From Nemertoderma westbladi (Eukaryota > Xenacoelomorpha > Nemertodermatida > Nemertodermatidae), in NCBI GenBank assembly GCA_032718475.1, contig JAUCBJ010008720.1, forward strand, positions 18,504 to 82,503: DNA of 64,000 nt, given 5' to 3'. Numbering within the stretch: the stretch's first letter is position 1; each line of letters starts with the position of its first letter. The translations under genes were made by a program, and so were the position numbers. The notes beneath the pieces are model-generated. The model saw only the letters and a list, made by a program, of their open reading frames with translations, was not told the origin of the DNA and searched no databases. This document shows, in pieces, positions 44,655 to 55,783 of the stretch.

Positions 44655-46080
44655 TTAACCCTATTAAACCCATGGGGGGGGGGGGGGGGGTGGTCAATAT
44701 AACCACCCCCCCCCCCCCCCCCGTGGTTTTGTTGTTATAATTCTGAAAGAAACGGAGTTGGGAATCTGAAACTGTATGACTTTTCCTAAAAATCTATCTA
44801 AATCAGAAATGAAATCAGCACCCCTTAAAACCTCCATAGCGATAATGTTAGTTAGTTTGTATTCTTTTTTACGCTTTGACTGACTGACAGATTGAAAGAC
44901 CGACGGACTAGATTTTTGTAAACGTGAAACTGGCATCAGAAATGGAATCAGCACCCCTTAACCCTATTAATCCCGGAGGGGGGGAGGGGGTCAAAATGAC
45001 CCTCCCCCGTGTTTTTTTAGTTATAACTCTGAAACAGACGCAGTGAGGAATCTGAAAGTGTATGACTTTTCCTAAAAATCATTGCCTTCCTAATAGTGAA
45101 AACGTTTTCCAAAAATATTGGGAAGTTTTAGAGTTATAGCACGATATTTCAACCCTACTCTTGGCACTTTTTTGAGACGTTATTTGAAAATTACATTTCA
45201 TGAAATATGATTTGTAACATCTCTAGTTTCGATTTCTATCATCTCTTTTTTCGTAAATTGATTATTTGAACCTGTTTTTTGCGCAATAGAGTTTTTTTTG
45301 GGGTTCTGGTTTCGATGGAATATTTAAGAGTTGCATCAAAATGGCATCAAAAACCAGGCGCATCAAAATTTTCGGCGCTGTGTGCAAAATTGCACACAGT
45401 GACAGCACACAACTAACAAAATTTTTGAAAATAAGCAAATTGATCAGTAGATAGTATCATCTTGTTTCTTACGTTATACGGGTTTATGAGGGACCTAAAT
45501 CCGATGGAATTAATAAAAATCACACTGGACATCTCAAACGTGTACTTTTTGGTGATGGGTACGAATTTGGTGCTAGCCCCAAAATGTGCCATATTACGCT
45601 GAAATTCATATTCCATTAGAATCAGCGCCCCAGAAAACCTAAAAATATGAATTTATAGCATCGTATGAGTGAATTAAAAATTTTGTGTTCAAACTGAAAT
45701 GTGCTGGTTACTTGTTTTTTGCAATTTGACCTACGTAGAGGAATAATACAGCCATTTATACTAACCAGATTATATTTAAATATTTTCCAACGGATTTTAC
45801 GCACCAGAAAACCTGTATTGAAAAACAATTAGCCGAAAATGGTAACTTTCAAAACTTATGAAAATTGTTCACTACTTGTAATTTTGGTGATTCAAAATAA
45901 CCACCCCAGTACTTTTTAAAAAAATTTTCGGTCTGATTCAGAATAGTGGATTCTACGTACAAACAAAAAATCAGACGTTTCCGTTAAAATTTGTAGATTT
46001 TAGAGGGGGGGGGGGGGGGGGGGGGGGGGGGGTAAATGGATGACTCCCACATAACACTAATAGGTACTAATAGGGTTTAA
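44655..46080. mobile_element. M2 elements (TTAACCCTATTA ends), one partial plus one complete
   Basis: A partial copy starts at 44655 (TTAACCCTATTAAACCC) and is cut at 44957, where a second copy starts (TTAACCCTATTAATCCC at 44958). The latter ends at 46080 with TACTAATAGGGTTTAA, the inverse of the start. TTAA next to a CCC start suggests a piggyBac-like non-autonomous element, though the right junction reads TTTAA. No transposase. Homopolymer runs of G17, C17 and G28 occur inside. A third copy is at 19098-19398. Confidence 0.7.
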
Positions 46081-46530
46081 AAGGAAACAGAGTTAAAATA
46101 ATTTAAAAACTGTCATAAATTTCCAAATTTGGGCAAAAATTGGCCAAAAGTTTAATTATTGGTGCTAAATTCTTAAAATAACGTAAACTACATACGTGCC
46201 AAATTTCAGAGAATATAATTCCTAAGAAGTTGTAAAACGCTCTGAGTAAGCTTCACTTTCTATATACTAATATTGTGCCACGCTTACGCCCCGTGTGGGA
46301 GAATCCTCACGAAGGATCCTCCCACGTTGTGTTGTTTTTAGATATACATAAGAACCGCATATACAACTAGTGGTTTGTCTTTTTGTAATTATTACTATTA
46401 CTATTATTTTTGGTGCTTATCAGTTGTGACGAAAAAAACAAGTAGCAAAAAATTTCAAACTGCAAAAATCGAATTTGGTTGGATAATACGATATTTTTGA
46501 GTATCAATTCGTGATCTACTATTACTACTA
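46081..46530. other. AT-rich stretch, nothing recognised
   Basis: One imperfect hairpin around 'gtgtgggagaatcctcacgaaggatcctcccac' near 46292-46325; no ORF of note. Confidence 0.45.
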
Positions 46531-46801
46531 CTAGGATCGGCATGCTGAATTGCAGCTCATTTTTGAGGATGCTGTGCCGGCTTGTCGACAAAATTGCGCC
46601 GCCACAACTCCACTATCACCCATGACATTTGCTAGATCATCCGCATCTTCAAGGTCAGTGTCCTTTAAGATGCGTCTCAGAGAAGTCATGGGCTGTCCAC
46701 CATGCTTATTCACTCCATTGAGGCTGCCAAAGCACAGGATTATGCACTGGCTGGTCCTCACGGCGAAAGCAATGTCCTGCAAAGCGGTGGCGGCTTCCGT
46801 T
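46531..46801 (-). CDS. possible terminal coding exon, function unknown
   Basis: On the minus strand a pyrimidine-rich stretch ending CACACTAG (46808-46802) precedes an open frame TEAATALQDIAFAVRTSQC..., continuing through GGQPMTSLRRILKDTDLED and ADDLANVMGDSGVVAAQF to a TAG at 46531-46533. Its GC content and third-base pattern stand out against very AT-rich flanks. I do not recognise the protein. The 3' end overlaps a block (ACTACTA..ATCGGCATGCTG) that also occurs near 3530-3560, so it may belong to a repeat or a processed fragment and not to a live gene. Confidence 0.35.
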
Positions 46802-47460
46802 CTAGTGTGAAGCTTGGGGGAACCAAATAATCAGTTTAAATCTGTGAAAGAGTTTTGAATAACTTCGACCAAAACTAAGTTTTTAAATTAAATTAAAAAA
46901 AATTGAAACTAAATAATAATAAATATATCAATAACAAAAAAATACTATGATGTAAATAAAATAGAATTTGTGTAGGAGTGAAACCACGGCGATTTGATTA
47001 GCGTTGGACTGGCGCAGAGACCGTCCTATTCAACGTATTCTTTATCGATATCGGGTTCGCCACAGAAACAGTAAAAAATTAAATAAATAATAATTAAAAA
47101 TATAAAATTTTAATATAAATAAATTTAAATATTAATTAAAACAAAATAACACTGAAAACGTTATTAATTAACAAATAAGAGACAATTTAAGAGGAAAATG
47201 ATAAGCAATTCAATACACGTTCTTGGGGCCTTCGCGCAGCACGAGAGCCTAAATTAGAAAGTACATTATACTAATCTCCATTAGATATACGAAAACTGTC
47301 TTTCCTAAAATATATATGAGTGAAAGCGATGCTATCAGTTTGTGAAAAACCAGTTGTAAAAATAGAGATCCATTTCAAGTTTGCCCTTACACACTTTAAC
47401 TGTCATTTGTAAACCTTCTAACTATAGAGGGCTATTTAAGTTAAGTAGGCCTATGACATT
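46802..47460. other. AT-rich stretch with one solitary M1-type end
   Basis: No gene seen. 47216-47250 contains ACACGTTCTTGGGGCCTTCG followed by CGCAGCACGAG, resembling the outer end of the M1 elements at 4452 and 53712. Confidence 0.4.
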
Positions 47461-47695
47461 TTTAGTTTATAAAGGAAACACCTTCTATACGTTAGTTTAT
47501 AAAGGAAACACCTTCTATACGTTAGTTTATAAAGGAAACACCTTCTATACGTTAGTTTATAAAGGAAACACCTTCTATACGTTAGTTTAACAAGGAAACA
47601 CCTTCTATACGTTAGTTTATGAAGGAAACACCTTCTATACGTTAGTTTATAAAGGAAACACCTTATATACGTTAGTTTATAAAGGATAGATAGAT
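47461..47695 (+). repeat. 30-bp satellite, left remnant (about 8 units)
   Basis: Units GTTAGTTTATAAAGGAAACACCTTCTATAC in the same orientation and with the same variants (CTTATATAC) as 61541-64000. It stops within a unit at AAAGG (47691-47695), where the LINE-C tail starts. Confidence 0.95.
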
Positions 47696-48389
47696 AGATT
47701 TATTTATACATTATGTAAAAACAATAACAAATACACCAAACAATGTACCGGTATAAAGGTATTGTCCAACATAACATATAGGATTACCCCTAAAGCTTTG
47801 CAGCTTATTTCCAAGGGGGTCCTTTATGTTACTTGGTTACAAATACAATATTACACTACGCTAACCTAAAACCAATATAAAACGTAATTACACTATGTAC
47901 ATGTACAACTTTACCGAGAGCGTGACAATGCCCGACTCAACGATAAAGATGTAATGTACAGAACAATTTATTATAAAACGTAATTACAGTATAAATAGTA
48001 AATAATTAATAAACTAATAACTTACTGTAGGACTATTGTACCTATTTTTACATTGCACACGGAGATGAGATTTAACTGCAGATTTAAAAGAATGTTGATT
48101 ATTTAGGTTTTTAATTTCATTAGGCAGAGCGTTCCAATTTTTTATGCCGTTAAAAAAGAAAGTATCAATTTCAAAGGATTTACAATTCGGGAGGAAGAAG
48201 TTTGAAGCACTAGCTCTGGTACTGTAAGAGTGTGTATCGCGTACTCTGTTGAATTTTTGTTTTAGGTAATTGGGACATTTACCATTATACACTTTATGCA
48301 CATGGTTAAGGCGTAGCTGCTTAACTCTACTATCTAAGTTAAGTAGTCCAGATTTAGAAAAGTCATCTGGAGTTAGGTGGTGCCTAGGT
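47696..48389 (-). mobile_element. LINE-C, 3' segment
   Basis: The 3' end of LINE-C: tail ATAGATAGATAG at 47696, untranslated region, and the last part of the ORF (stop at 48014; HKVYNGKCPNYLKQKFNRV, FFFNGIKNWNALPNEIKNL). It is very close to the copy at 8789-9605. Homology ends at GCCTAGGT (48389), and the sequence that should follow resumes at 51415, so the two pieces are halves of one element separated by the insert 48390-51414. Confidence 0.88.
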
Positions 48390-49831
48390 GGGATAAATAT
48401 TTCTCCATTTGACGCAACACCGCCGCGGCCGCTATGAGGGAGGTGAATACCGCGGCCGCTCCTAAAGCCGCAGGCCCTCGCTAACTATATAGGTTAACTT
48501 GGGATTCTGGGGGACTTTTCGATGAAGGAACAGACCAATTTTTTTTATTTTCGCACCAGGGGAGCGACTCGGAATTCTAAGATATTAGCCACTCTAACAT
48601 TAGCAAATCTATCCCCTCGACGGACACGGCGGACAAAAAACCGTCATTTTTTTGACAATTTTAAAAATTTTTTGAAAGGCGCTCTACAGTGGCTCGAAAA
48701 AACCCTAGGTTATTGCTTAGCCGACGCCGGGATACGATAGAAGGGATTAATTAGTGAATTCGTTTTTATTTTCAAAAAAGATTACCACGCCTTTTTTCCG
48801 AAATTGTCCGTCAAAGTTGAAAAAACGGACAAAATGGCTTTGCGGGATCCGCTCTGACTCGGCTAATATTAATCGTACGGGGACGAAAGTAACGCGGTTG
48901 GAAAGGGGAAGAGTGGTACTACCTTCGTATCGAATGGGGGTAAGATATTTATTAATATTTCGGGTGGAAAAAGGGGCCGTAACTTTGTCCGTTTTTTCCA
49001 TATTTTTTACATAATTATTATTTCCAAAATTTTTAATTCGACAACACTAGTAGGAATCTGCCAATTCTTTTTCGGAAAGCGTAGAAGACCACAGGGGCTA
49101 CATTCCTATCGAATGGGGGTACAAAAAATATGTAGGCAAAGGGGTCCAAAAAGGGCCAGAAAATAATAAAAAGTTTATAACTAACAACTTTTTTATTTTT
49201 GACTCTTGAAGGTTAAAGTACATTTTATACGGTTAATATCGATACGGGGAATCCAAATATTCGATTGGTTTTGCCGCGCAAACGATATTAAAAAAATTAG
49301 GGCCCAAATTATAATTTCACGCTTCAAACTCGCTTCGCGGGAACTCGTCTAGCTCGAAAAATACATAAGGTCTGGGAGACTTATTTAAACAGTCTTATAG
49401 AGCGTCAAATTATCTATCTTTCAACGGTAGTTACAGCGCCATAGCTATTATATAACTGAAGCGGCAGACGATCGTGTGAAATATACTACTTATAAAATAG
49501 GGACGAAAATTTTTTTTTTTAATAAATCGCCATTACATTATAATTTAACTTTTGCGCCAAAAGTTCCTGTAAAATGTAGCAAATTAACTCCACTATCTTT
49601 TTTCTTAACATTTATAATTAAAATAACGAGTTTTAAGGGTCGAAAAATATCGCGTAATTTTGGCCCTTTTTTTTCATTTTTTTTGGGGCCAAAAATACCC
49701 CCTCTCAAAAGATAGGAAAAAAAATTACGGCAAAGAATATACCAATTTTATTGAATTTGGAGCACCAGAACCGAAGTTAGAGCGATTTTAGTGAAAAATT
49801 AAAAATATTTTTTTTTGCAAAAAATTAAGAA

Positions 49832-49906
49832 TGGTCATATTGGGTTTCGAACCCACGAACTTAAGTATCGTTAACGTGATTGATTACCACTAGACTGCGT
49901 GACCAA
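49832..49906 (-). tRNA. tRNA-like sequence (pseudogene or SINE head)
   Basis: Read on the minus strand, GGTCACGCAGTCTAGTGGTA gives a good A box, and GTGGGTTCGAAACCC gives a near-perfect T arm and B box. The ends pair (GGTCA with TGACC) as an acceptor stem, and the length is about 74. The D stem and anticodon stem do not pair well, so no anticodon is assigned. It is best read as a tRNA pseudogene or tRNA-derived SINE portion with a possible RNA polymerase III promoter. Confidence 0.45.
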
Positions 49907-50755
49907 GAGAATTTGAAATTTTCGAGTGATTATTTTTAAACATCAATAACTTCTGTTCTACTGGGCCGTTTGATCTGAAACTTTTTTCATTGGATAGAGG
50001 ATAGATTGTAATGTGTGAAATAGGATACAACTTGGGAAAAGACGCAAGTGCACTTAGTGCATAATGCACTTAAAAAGTACACATTTTTTCGATATTTCAA
50101 ACACTATTATTTCCAGTTCCATTCATCGTAGAATGTTATTTTTTGGATTAAAATGTAGTTTGGAGTGATTTCTAACTATAATCGTAACATTTGTTTAACT
50201 TTTTATGTATATAAAGTGACTTAAAATGCCCATGAATATGGTCCAAAATCGCAAATGTCGCGATTTATTAAATTCGATTTTTTACACTTTTAGTGACTGA
50301 CACTTGATCATACACCATCGTAGATCGGTAGAGGATAAACATAAGTTTGTTAAATAAGAACCACCATTGCGATCTGCTGAAGTGCACTTGTACAAATAAG
50401 TGTGCAAAAGTGCAAATTTTTTAATAAGGTCAAATTATATAGCATTGGGTTCTTTTCTTTGCAGATACTTTATTTTCATATTAATATGTTGTTTGGCTCA
50501 TACTGAGCGCATTAGGGATATGCGTACAAATAAGCGGCCCTTATTAAGGCTTCGATTGGGTTAATAAATAAAACATAAGGTTGTAATATTCTAAAAAACC
50601 AGTGTGATATTAAATGCACTTTAAACAATAAATAGAGATCAAATAACAAATGGACTACACAATTAAAAACTCGCACAATTTTGTACTTATTATATCGCTT
50701 CAAATTAATTTAACAGTGGATATTTGGGGGAAGGGGGAAGTTACAGTGTGCATTC

Positions 50756-50804
50756 GGGGGAAGTTTGGTGAACTGCATTTATGCAGTGAATCCAAACTTC
50801 CCCC
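50756..50804. repeat. strong hairpin, 13-bp stem GGGGGAAGTTTGG
   Basis: GGGGGAAGTTTGG (50756-50768) pairs perfectly with CCAAACTTCCCCC (50792-50804). A second inner stem ACTGCAT/ATGCAGT lies in the loop. It could be a regulatory RNA hairpin or the end of a small element; no further evidence. Confidence 0.75.
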
Positions 50805-51373
50805 TTTTAGATATCGTATACTTAAGACATGCTCGGTTGTCAGGGAAATAATTGTTACTGTCACACTTTGCTTCCATTTATCCTATCCTTTATTATTACC
50901 CCAGTCAGATAAGAGATAATAATCAGTAAAAACCAAACTAAACTGTCTTTCATGCAAACAAATTTCTAATTAAAGACGGGTGAATGACCATGACCATGGA
51001 AATAATTTTAAATATAATCGTATATCAACTATTTGTTGGGGAGGCTTCCAAACCCAAAAACAATTATTTCGTTACATATAATATAGTAAATAACGTTGTA
51101 TGTTCTTCTTCCTCTCATAATAAAATATATATGAAATATCTCTGATCGCTGTGCCCTGAACATTTCACAACCAAAATGTTTCAGTGTGAAAAGTGTAGGC
51201 CTACCACACCCCGCCCAAACAGCCGCAAACGCATAGCCAACAAATTTATCAAAAGTTTACATACATGTTGTGTTCATGACGAGATGAGTGAAAATTGATC
51301 GCGTAATATAAAGTAAAAAATTAAGAGACGGGCTGGCTCTTCTCCACTTTCTTACCCAATGGAAATGTTGTTG

Positions 51374-53329
51374 TTATAATCTAATATTGGGGCGGCTTTC
51401 TCTCGGTTTGTAGTCTTTAATAAATCGTACTACTTTATTCTGAGCTACTTGTAATTTACATTTAAGCTGTTTGGTTAAGCCTTCATACCAAGAAGAGCAC
51501 GCATAGTCCATGTGACACTGTATTAAAGAAGAGCAAAGTAACTTGCGGGAGTCGGTGTTCAAACTATTTTTATTTCTGTATAGAAACCTAAGCCTACTGT
51601 TAACTTTCGAGAAAATATTTTTCACTGTACTTTCTCCTGATAAGCAGTTATCCAATGTGGCGCCTAAATATTTAACTTCCTTTTTATTTTCAATCTTATG
51701 TCCATTACTAGTGACTTCAAACTTAGTTACCTTCTTTAACTTTCTTTTGGAACCAAACAAAATACTTTCAGTTTTACCGTAGTGAATGGATAGCTTATTA
51801 TCAACCAACCACTCATTACAGGATTCTAGAACTGCACTTAACTTTTGGGAAATATGGATAGGATCTTTATGAGAGAAAATAAGAGCACTGTCGTCGGCAT
51901 ATAAAATGAGTTTAAAATCGGGATCTATACTACTTATCATATCATTTACATAGCATACAAAAAGCAGAGGACCTAATATACTACCTTGCGGTACACCACA
52001 GGTAATCTCTTGTACAGTGGACTGCGATTTGCTAATGACTACAGTTTGACCTCTGTCTGACAGGTAGGACTTGAACCAGTCTATAGAACCTACACCCATC
52101 AGGCCTAACTTACCAAGCAGAATTTCGTGATCTACAGTATCGAAAGCCTTTTGTAGGTCCAACATTACCATACCAGTATATAAACCCTTTGCGTTATTAC
52201 ATCTAATTGTATCAGTTAAGTTAATAAGGCAGGTGTCTGTAGAATATGATTTACGAAAACCGGACTGAAGTTCATAGATCAGATTTAGCCTACTAAGATG
52301 TGCCTCCAGCTGTAGAAAAACAGAACGTTCTAGAATTTTAGATACAATACTTAAGATACTAACAGGTCTGTAATTACAGGGTTCTACTTTACTATTCTTT
52401 TTATACAGAGGAACAACCTTAGCTAATTTCAGTTCGTCTGGTACTACATTATCTACGATAGAGTAATTAATAATAAAAGTAATAGGCACTTTAAGTACTT
52501 CAGCACCATCCTTAAGAAAACGGGCAGGTATTAGGTCTAGACCGGTACTTTTTGAGGCTGATAGGCTAAGTAGATTTTTAAAAACGAAATCCTCAGAAAC
52601 GGGTTTTAAAAATAACTTTTCTGAATTTTGTAACTTTTCTAAAAAAAAATTATTTAGAGTTTCGGACCCTATACTATATTTATTACTTGATAACGGTAAC
52701 TTCTTAACTAAATTAGAGGCAACATTAGTAAAATAATTATTAAATAAATTACTAACTAGAATATGATCATGAATCAGCTCACCGTTATCTTGCAGAACAA
52801 TATTCGATTTAGATTTAAGGTTTTTATAACCTAAAGATTTTAGGGTAGACCATAGACTTTTAGGATTATCTTTATTCTCACTTATTTTGTTGTACAAATA
52901 TTCAGATTTAGCTTTTTTTATTTCCCGTTGGACAAGGTTTCTATATTTGCAGTAATTATTATAATCAGCTAAAACACGGTATTTCCTAAATTTATACAAA
53001 TAGTTATCTCTTTCTCTGATATTACTAAGAATACCCGAGGTCATCCAGGGCTCAGTGCGTTGTTTAAGACAAATTTCTTTAATTGGTGCTACAGTATTAA
53101 GTGACTTTAGAAATATATCTTTAAAAACAGTGTACGCAAGGTTAATGTCAGCGGCCTTAAAACAGGGTTCCCAGTCAGAATCAACTAACAAAAAAGTAGT
53201 CAATAATCTACTACAAATATAAACTAAACTTTTTCTGTTGAGGATTATAATTAATTTAACATGGCAAAACCTCGGTTTCCAATAGGTCTTACCTGTAGTG
53301 ATAGACTCGCCTGAATTTGTAGGGTACAA
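51374..53329 (-). CDS. LINE-C reverse transcriptase ORF part, open
   Basis: A 651-codon open frame; LINE-C proper covers about 51415-53195. Visible domains: a linker with [37 protein letters not shown], then the RT with [57 protein letters not shown] (motif A Asp), [13 protein letters not shown] (motif B), [12 protein letters not shown] (motif C Asp pair, about 51884-51906), KYLGATLDN and the thumb region. This is the CR1/L2-like layout. No stop or frameshift in the RT, so the copy was probably young when broken. The N-terminal 40 residues (53329-53200) come from the neighbouring insert. The C-terminus continues at 48389. Confidence 0.92.
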   Translation of the reverse strand: MYPTNSGESITTGKTYWKPRFCHVKLIIILNRKSLVYICSRLLTTFLLVDSDWEPCFKAADINLAYTVFKDIFLKSLNTVAPIKEICLKQRTEPWMTSGILSNIRERDNYLYKFRKYRVLADYNNYCKYRNLVQREIKKAKSEYLYNKISENKDNPKSLWSTLKSLGYKNLKSKSNIVLQDNGELIHDHILVSNLFNNYFTNVASNLVKKLPLSSNKYSIGSETLNNFFLEKLQNSEKLFLKPVSEDFVFKNLLSLSASKSTGLDLIPARFLKDGAEVLKVPITFIINYSIVDNVVPDELKLAKVVPLYKKNSKVEPCNYRPVSILSIVSKILERSVFLQLEAHLSRLNLIYELQSGFRKSYSTDTCLINLTDTIRCNNAKGLYTGMVMLDLQKAFDTVDHEILLGKLGLMGVGSIDWFKSYLSDRGQTVVISKSQSTVQEITCGVPQGSILGPLLFVCYVNDMISSIDPDFKLILYADDSALIFSHKDPIHISQKLSAVLESCNEWLVDNKLSIHYGKTESILFGSKRKLKKVTKFEVTSNGHKIENKKEVKYLGATLDNCLSGESTVKNIFSKVNSRLRFLYRNKNSLNTDSRKLLCSSLIQCHMDYACSSWYEGLTKQLKCKLQVAQNKVVRFIKDYKPRESRPNIRL

Positions 53330-54249
53330 TGTTATTTGTGGGGCAAGCCACGAAGTGACCTAAGCCTTAGCATATGGGTGCCATTGGCGAGTTGTCTGTC
53401 ATCGTAATCGTCGCCGTCGTCGTCGCCGTCATCTCGTCGTCGTCTGTCGTCGTAAATTTTTGATTTTTGATCGCTAATAACTCGGTTATTCCTTAATGAA
53501 ATTAAACGAAACTTGGTATGTACGTAATCCGTCAAAAGTTTAGAAAGAATCTAAAGTTTCGTCAAAAACGAACGAACGCAACGAGGCAAAAGAGGACGAG
53601 AAGTATTGTGTTGAAGACTTCTGACTAACGGCAGACAACTCATTAATGGTGCCCATATGCTAAAGGCTTTTCTCACTTCGTGCAGCGCGAAGACCTCACG
53701 AACGTGTTATCATTGTGCATAATAAAGAATCTAAAAACAACGAAAATGTCGGTTGTTCAAATTTATAAAATGATTATTTAAACCATAACATTAAGATATT
53801 ACGACTTGGGACCAACCCCTACACCCACTATATCACTTATTCTGCATCCAATAAACGTTGTTATATTTATCAGTTTCCACGACAACTTCTGCAAACTGAT
53901 GTTTTAACAAATACATCCTTAATTTTGGACATCAACTACTCAATGAAACTTCCTTGAAGTCGATTTGTGTCATCTGGAACCACAAACTATATCTTAATGT
54001 AAAACCAAGCAGTTCTAGAAAACTCCAGTTGCCATGGTAATGGGAGTTTAATTAAGACATATGACTTTTAACAAGGTAAACCAATGAACTGATGAGTCAA
54101 CTATTAATCAACATTAATCACTAGTGATTAATTGCTGCAGTAATTAAGTCTAATATACAGTACAGTAAGTTGTAATAATATAAATTATAAATACATATTG
54201 TTGAAATAATGATTATTTACAGTTAGTAATAAACATTCTATATTAATAA
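53196..54249. mobile_element. 1.05-kb insertion in LINE-C flanked by an ~80-bp duplication
   Basis: LINE-C sequence from 'atatctttaaaaacagtgta' to 'aactaacaaa' is present both at about 53107-53195 and, interrupted by the Penelope element, at 54250-54316 plus 60750-60785. One base differs (AATC versus AATT). So 53196-54249 lies between two copies of an ~80-bp target segment. The insert holds the M1 element at 53330-53712 and otherwise unassigned AT-rich DNA; no ORF. Confidence 0.6.
53330..53712. mobile_element. M1 element, ~380 bp, inverted ends
   Basis: The left arm AAGTGACCTAAGCCTTAGCA then TATGGGTGCCATT..GAGTTGTCTG is inverted at 53640-53690 (CAGACAACTCATTAATGGTG then CCCATATGCTAAAGGCTTTT). 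The right outer end GTGCAGCGCGAAGACCTCAC matches the M1 ends elsewhere. A GTCGTC/GCCGTC triplet repeat lies near the left arm. No coding potential. Confidence 0.8.
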
Positions 54250-54389
54250 ACATAAAAATATATCTTTAAAAACAGTGTACGCAAGGTTAATGTCAGCGGC
54301 CTTAAAACAGGGTTGTGTAAAGATGATAAAAAATAAAGTATTGAGGGTCTTTAGCTGGTTATATTATATTAGATAAAGATACAATAGTA

Positions 54390-54421
54390 AACGTTTTCGA
54401 CCTACCGGTCTGCATCAGACT
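54390..54421 (-). ncRNA. hammerhead-ribozyme-like motif in the PLE-1 arm
   Basis: On the minus strand CTGATG, CA, stem GACC/GGTC with loop GGTA, then GAAAAC. This is the hammerhead core order (CTGATGA, stem II, GAAA) with one extra C before the last A of the first core and one extra A in the second. The right arm keeps the GACCGGTAGGTCGAAAACG half but lacks CTGATG. Penelope-like elements typically carry such ribozymes at this place. Cleavage ability is doubtful because of the two insertions. Confidence 0.5.
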
Positions 54422-54926
54422 ATGTACTGGCAACTAACAGGAAAAGGTGGGGTCTATATATATATATATAGGTTTTAAAGGGGAATACCTGATAGGTGAA
54501 TCCCAGAAAGGTTAACGTATATGTATGTACTGTATAACTTAAGGTAATTGTGATAGGGAAAGTACACCGAGTTAGTTATAAGCTGTCAATCTAAAGTACA
54601 AATATAGGGTTGCAGGTTGGGTTATAAGGTTGGAAGAAGTTGATAGGGAAATCCCAGGAATGGTCATGTGTCTACATACTGAATGGTATAATTGGATTAG
54701 GTAGGTTACATAGGATTATGAGGTATCTACTTAAAGCGCACGGTTAGGTAGAATGCAACATAATGATAGCTGTAATTTTTACAGAGTAAGAAATCACAAG
54801 AAACAGAAAAAACCAAGACAAAAACAAAAAGGAAGGTCGGGGAAAAGCACATAAAACCCCGGAAATTCGCTATAGAGGGCACTGTAGTTGTGTAAGATAT
54901 AGAATGTATTATATAAAACATTGGGT
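54416..54926 (-). other. PLE-1 3' untranslated region
   Basis: Non-coding sequence between the PLE-1 ORF stop (54927) and the terminal arm. It includes a TATATA run near 54457 and two related blocks ('gaatacctgataggtgaatcccag' and 'ttgatagggaaatcccag'). Confidence 0.6.
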
Positions 54927-55136
54927 TTAGATTGCTGGTCTTGCTACGTTAAGTGGGGGGTTGTATGTATAGATTAGGTTAGCTTCCGTCGCTAGTAGTT
55001 CGGGTATGTTTGTGGATTGTTTTATGGTTGCGGTGCGTAGATTTTCTAAACCACAACCGTATATGTGCCTAGCTAGGAGTATGTCTTCGTGTGTTTTTCC
55101 GTCATTGGCTCGTGAGGGGTAGTGTCGTATGTTGTT
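54927..55136 (-). pseudogene. PLE-1 GIY-YIG endonuclease, C-terminal end
   Basis: Codes NNIRHYPSRANDGKTHEDIL, ARHIYGCGLENLRTATIKQS and ELLATEANLIYTYNPPLN to the stop at 54927. This is the continuation of the nuclease domain broken at 58980 (..RFNGHRN). The Glu in the LATEANLI helix fits the conserved nuclease Glu. LINE-D sits exactly between the two halves. Confidence 0.85.
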
Positions 55137-55783
55137 GGAATGGAATTGGAATTGTTTATTGACATCAAAATACAGTAAAAATATTAAAAACATAGGCAAT
55201 ACGTTAAACGTTACACACAACAGTACAATCGAAACTGAAACAAGTATTTACAAATTTATTCATTATTTATAATTAATTACAGTAGGCCTACACTGTAGAA
55301 TATTCGGTTTTATCGTTTGAGATATTAGATTACGGTAAGGTGTAGCTGTAGGACTTTAAAATTATGGTATAGTATACTAAAAACAATAGATGAGAAACGG
55401 TTTGGTTTGAACAAATAAGTATTTATGGGAGTGCACACTAAAAAGAATCATGATGATGTAGATGTGGATATAATTACAAATATTAAAAAAAGGGGAACAT
55501 ACAGGCGCATAGGAAGCACAAGGAGGCGCACAGGGAGCATACATACGGGCGCGGAATGATAACGGTTAATGGTACAGAGCAAAAGATAATGATGTCGGGG
55601 ATAACCTCATGAGACATAGTCTCGTTTCCATGGGGGTCCCCTGGCTATGCAGTGAATCGATCTGGCTATAAAATCATTATTGAAACTTAATAAAAAAAAA
55701 TGAAAAATAAAAAATAAAAAAAAAATACAGAACACGGTTACGATACGATTAAAAAAAAAGAATGAGAGTTTTTGTAGGCATGG

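Larger units (their letters stand above)
48390..51414. mobile_element. unclassified 3.0-kb insertion in LINE-C
   Basis: Flanked by the direct repeat GGT (48387-48389 and 51415-51417), joining two halves of LINE-C exactly. AT-rich, without a recognisable protein. It starts with a NotI-like GCGGCCGC pair (48427 and 48457 region) and includes two copies of TATCGAATGGGGGTA (about 48929 and 49108), a tRNA-like segment (49832-49906) and a strong hairpin (50756-50804). No terminal inverted repeats were found. A 3-bp duplication would suit a DNA transposon, but the type is open. Confidence 0.6.
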
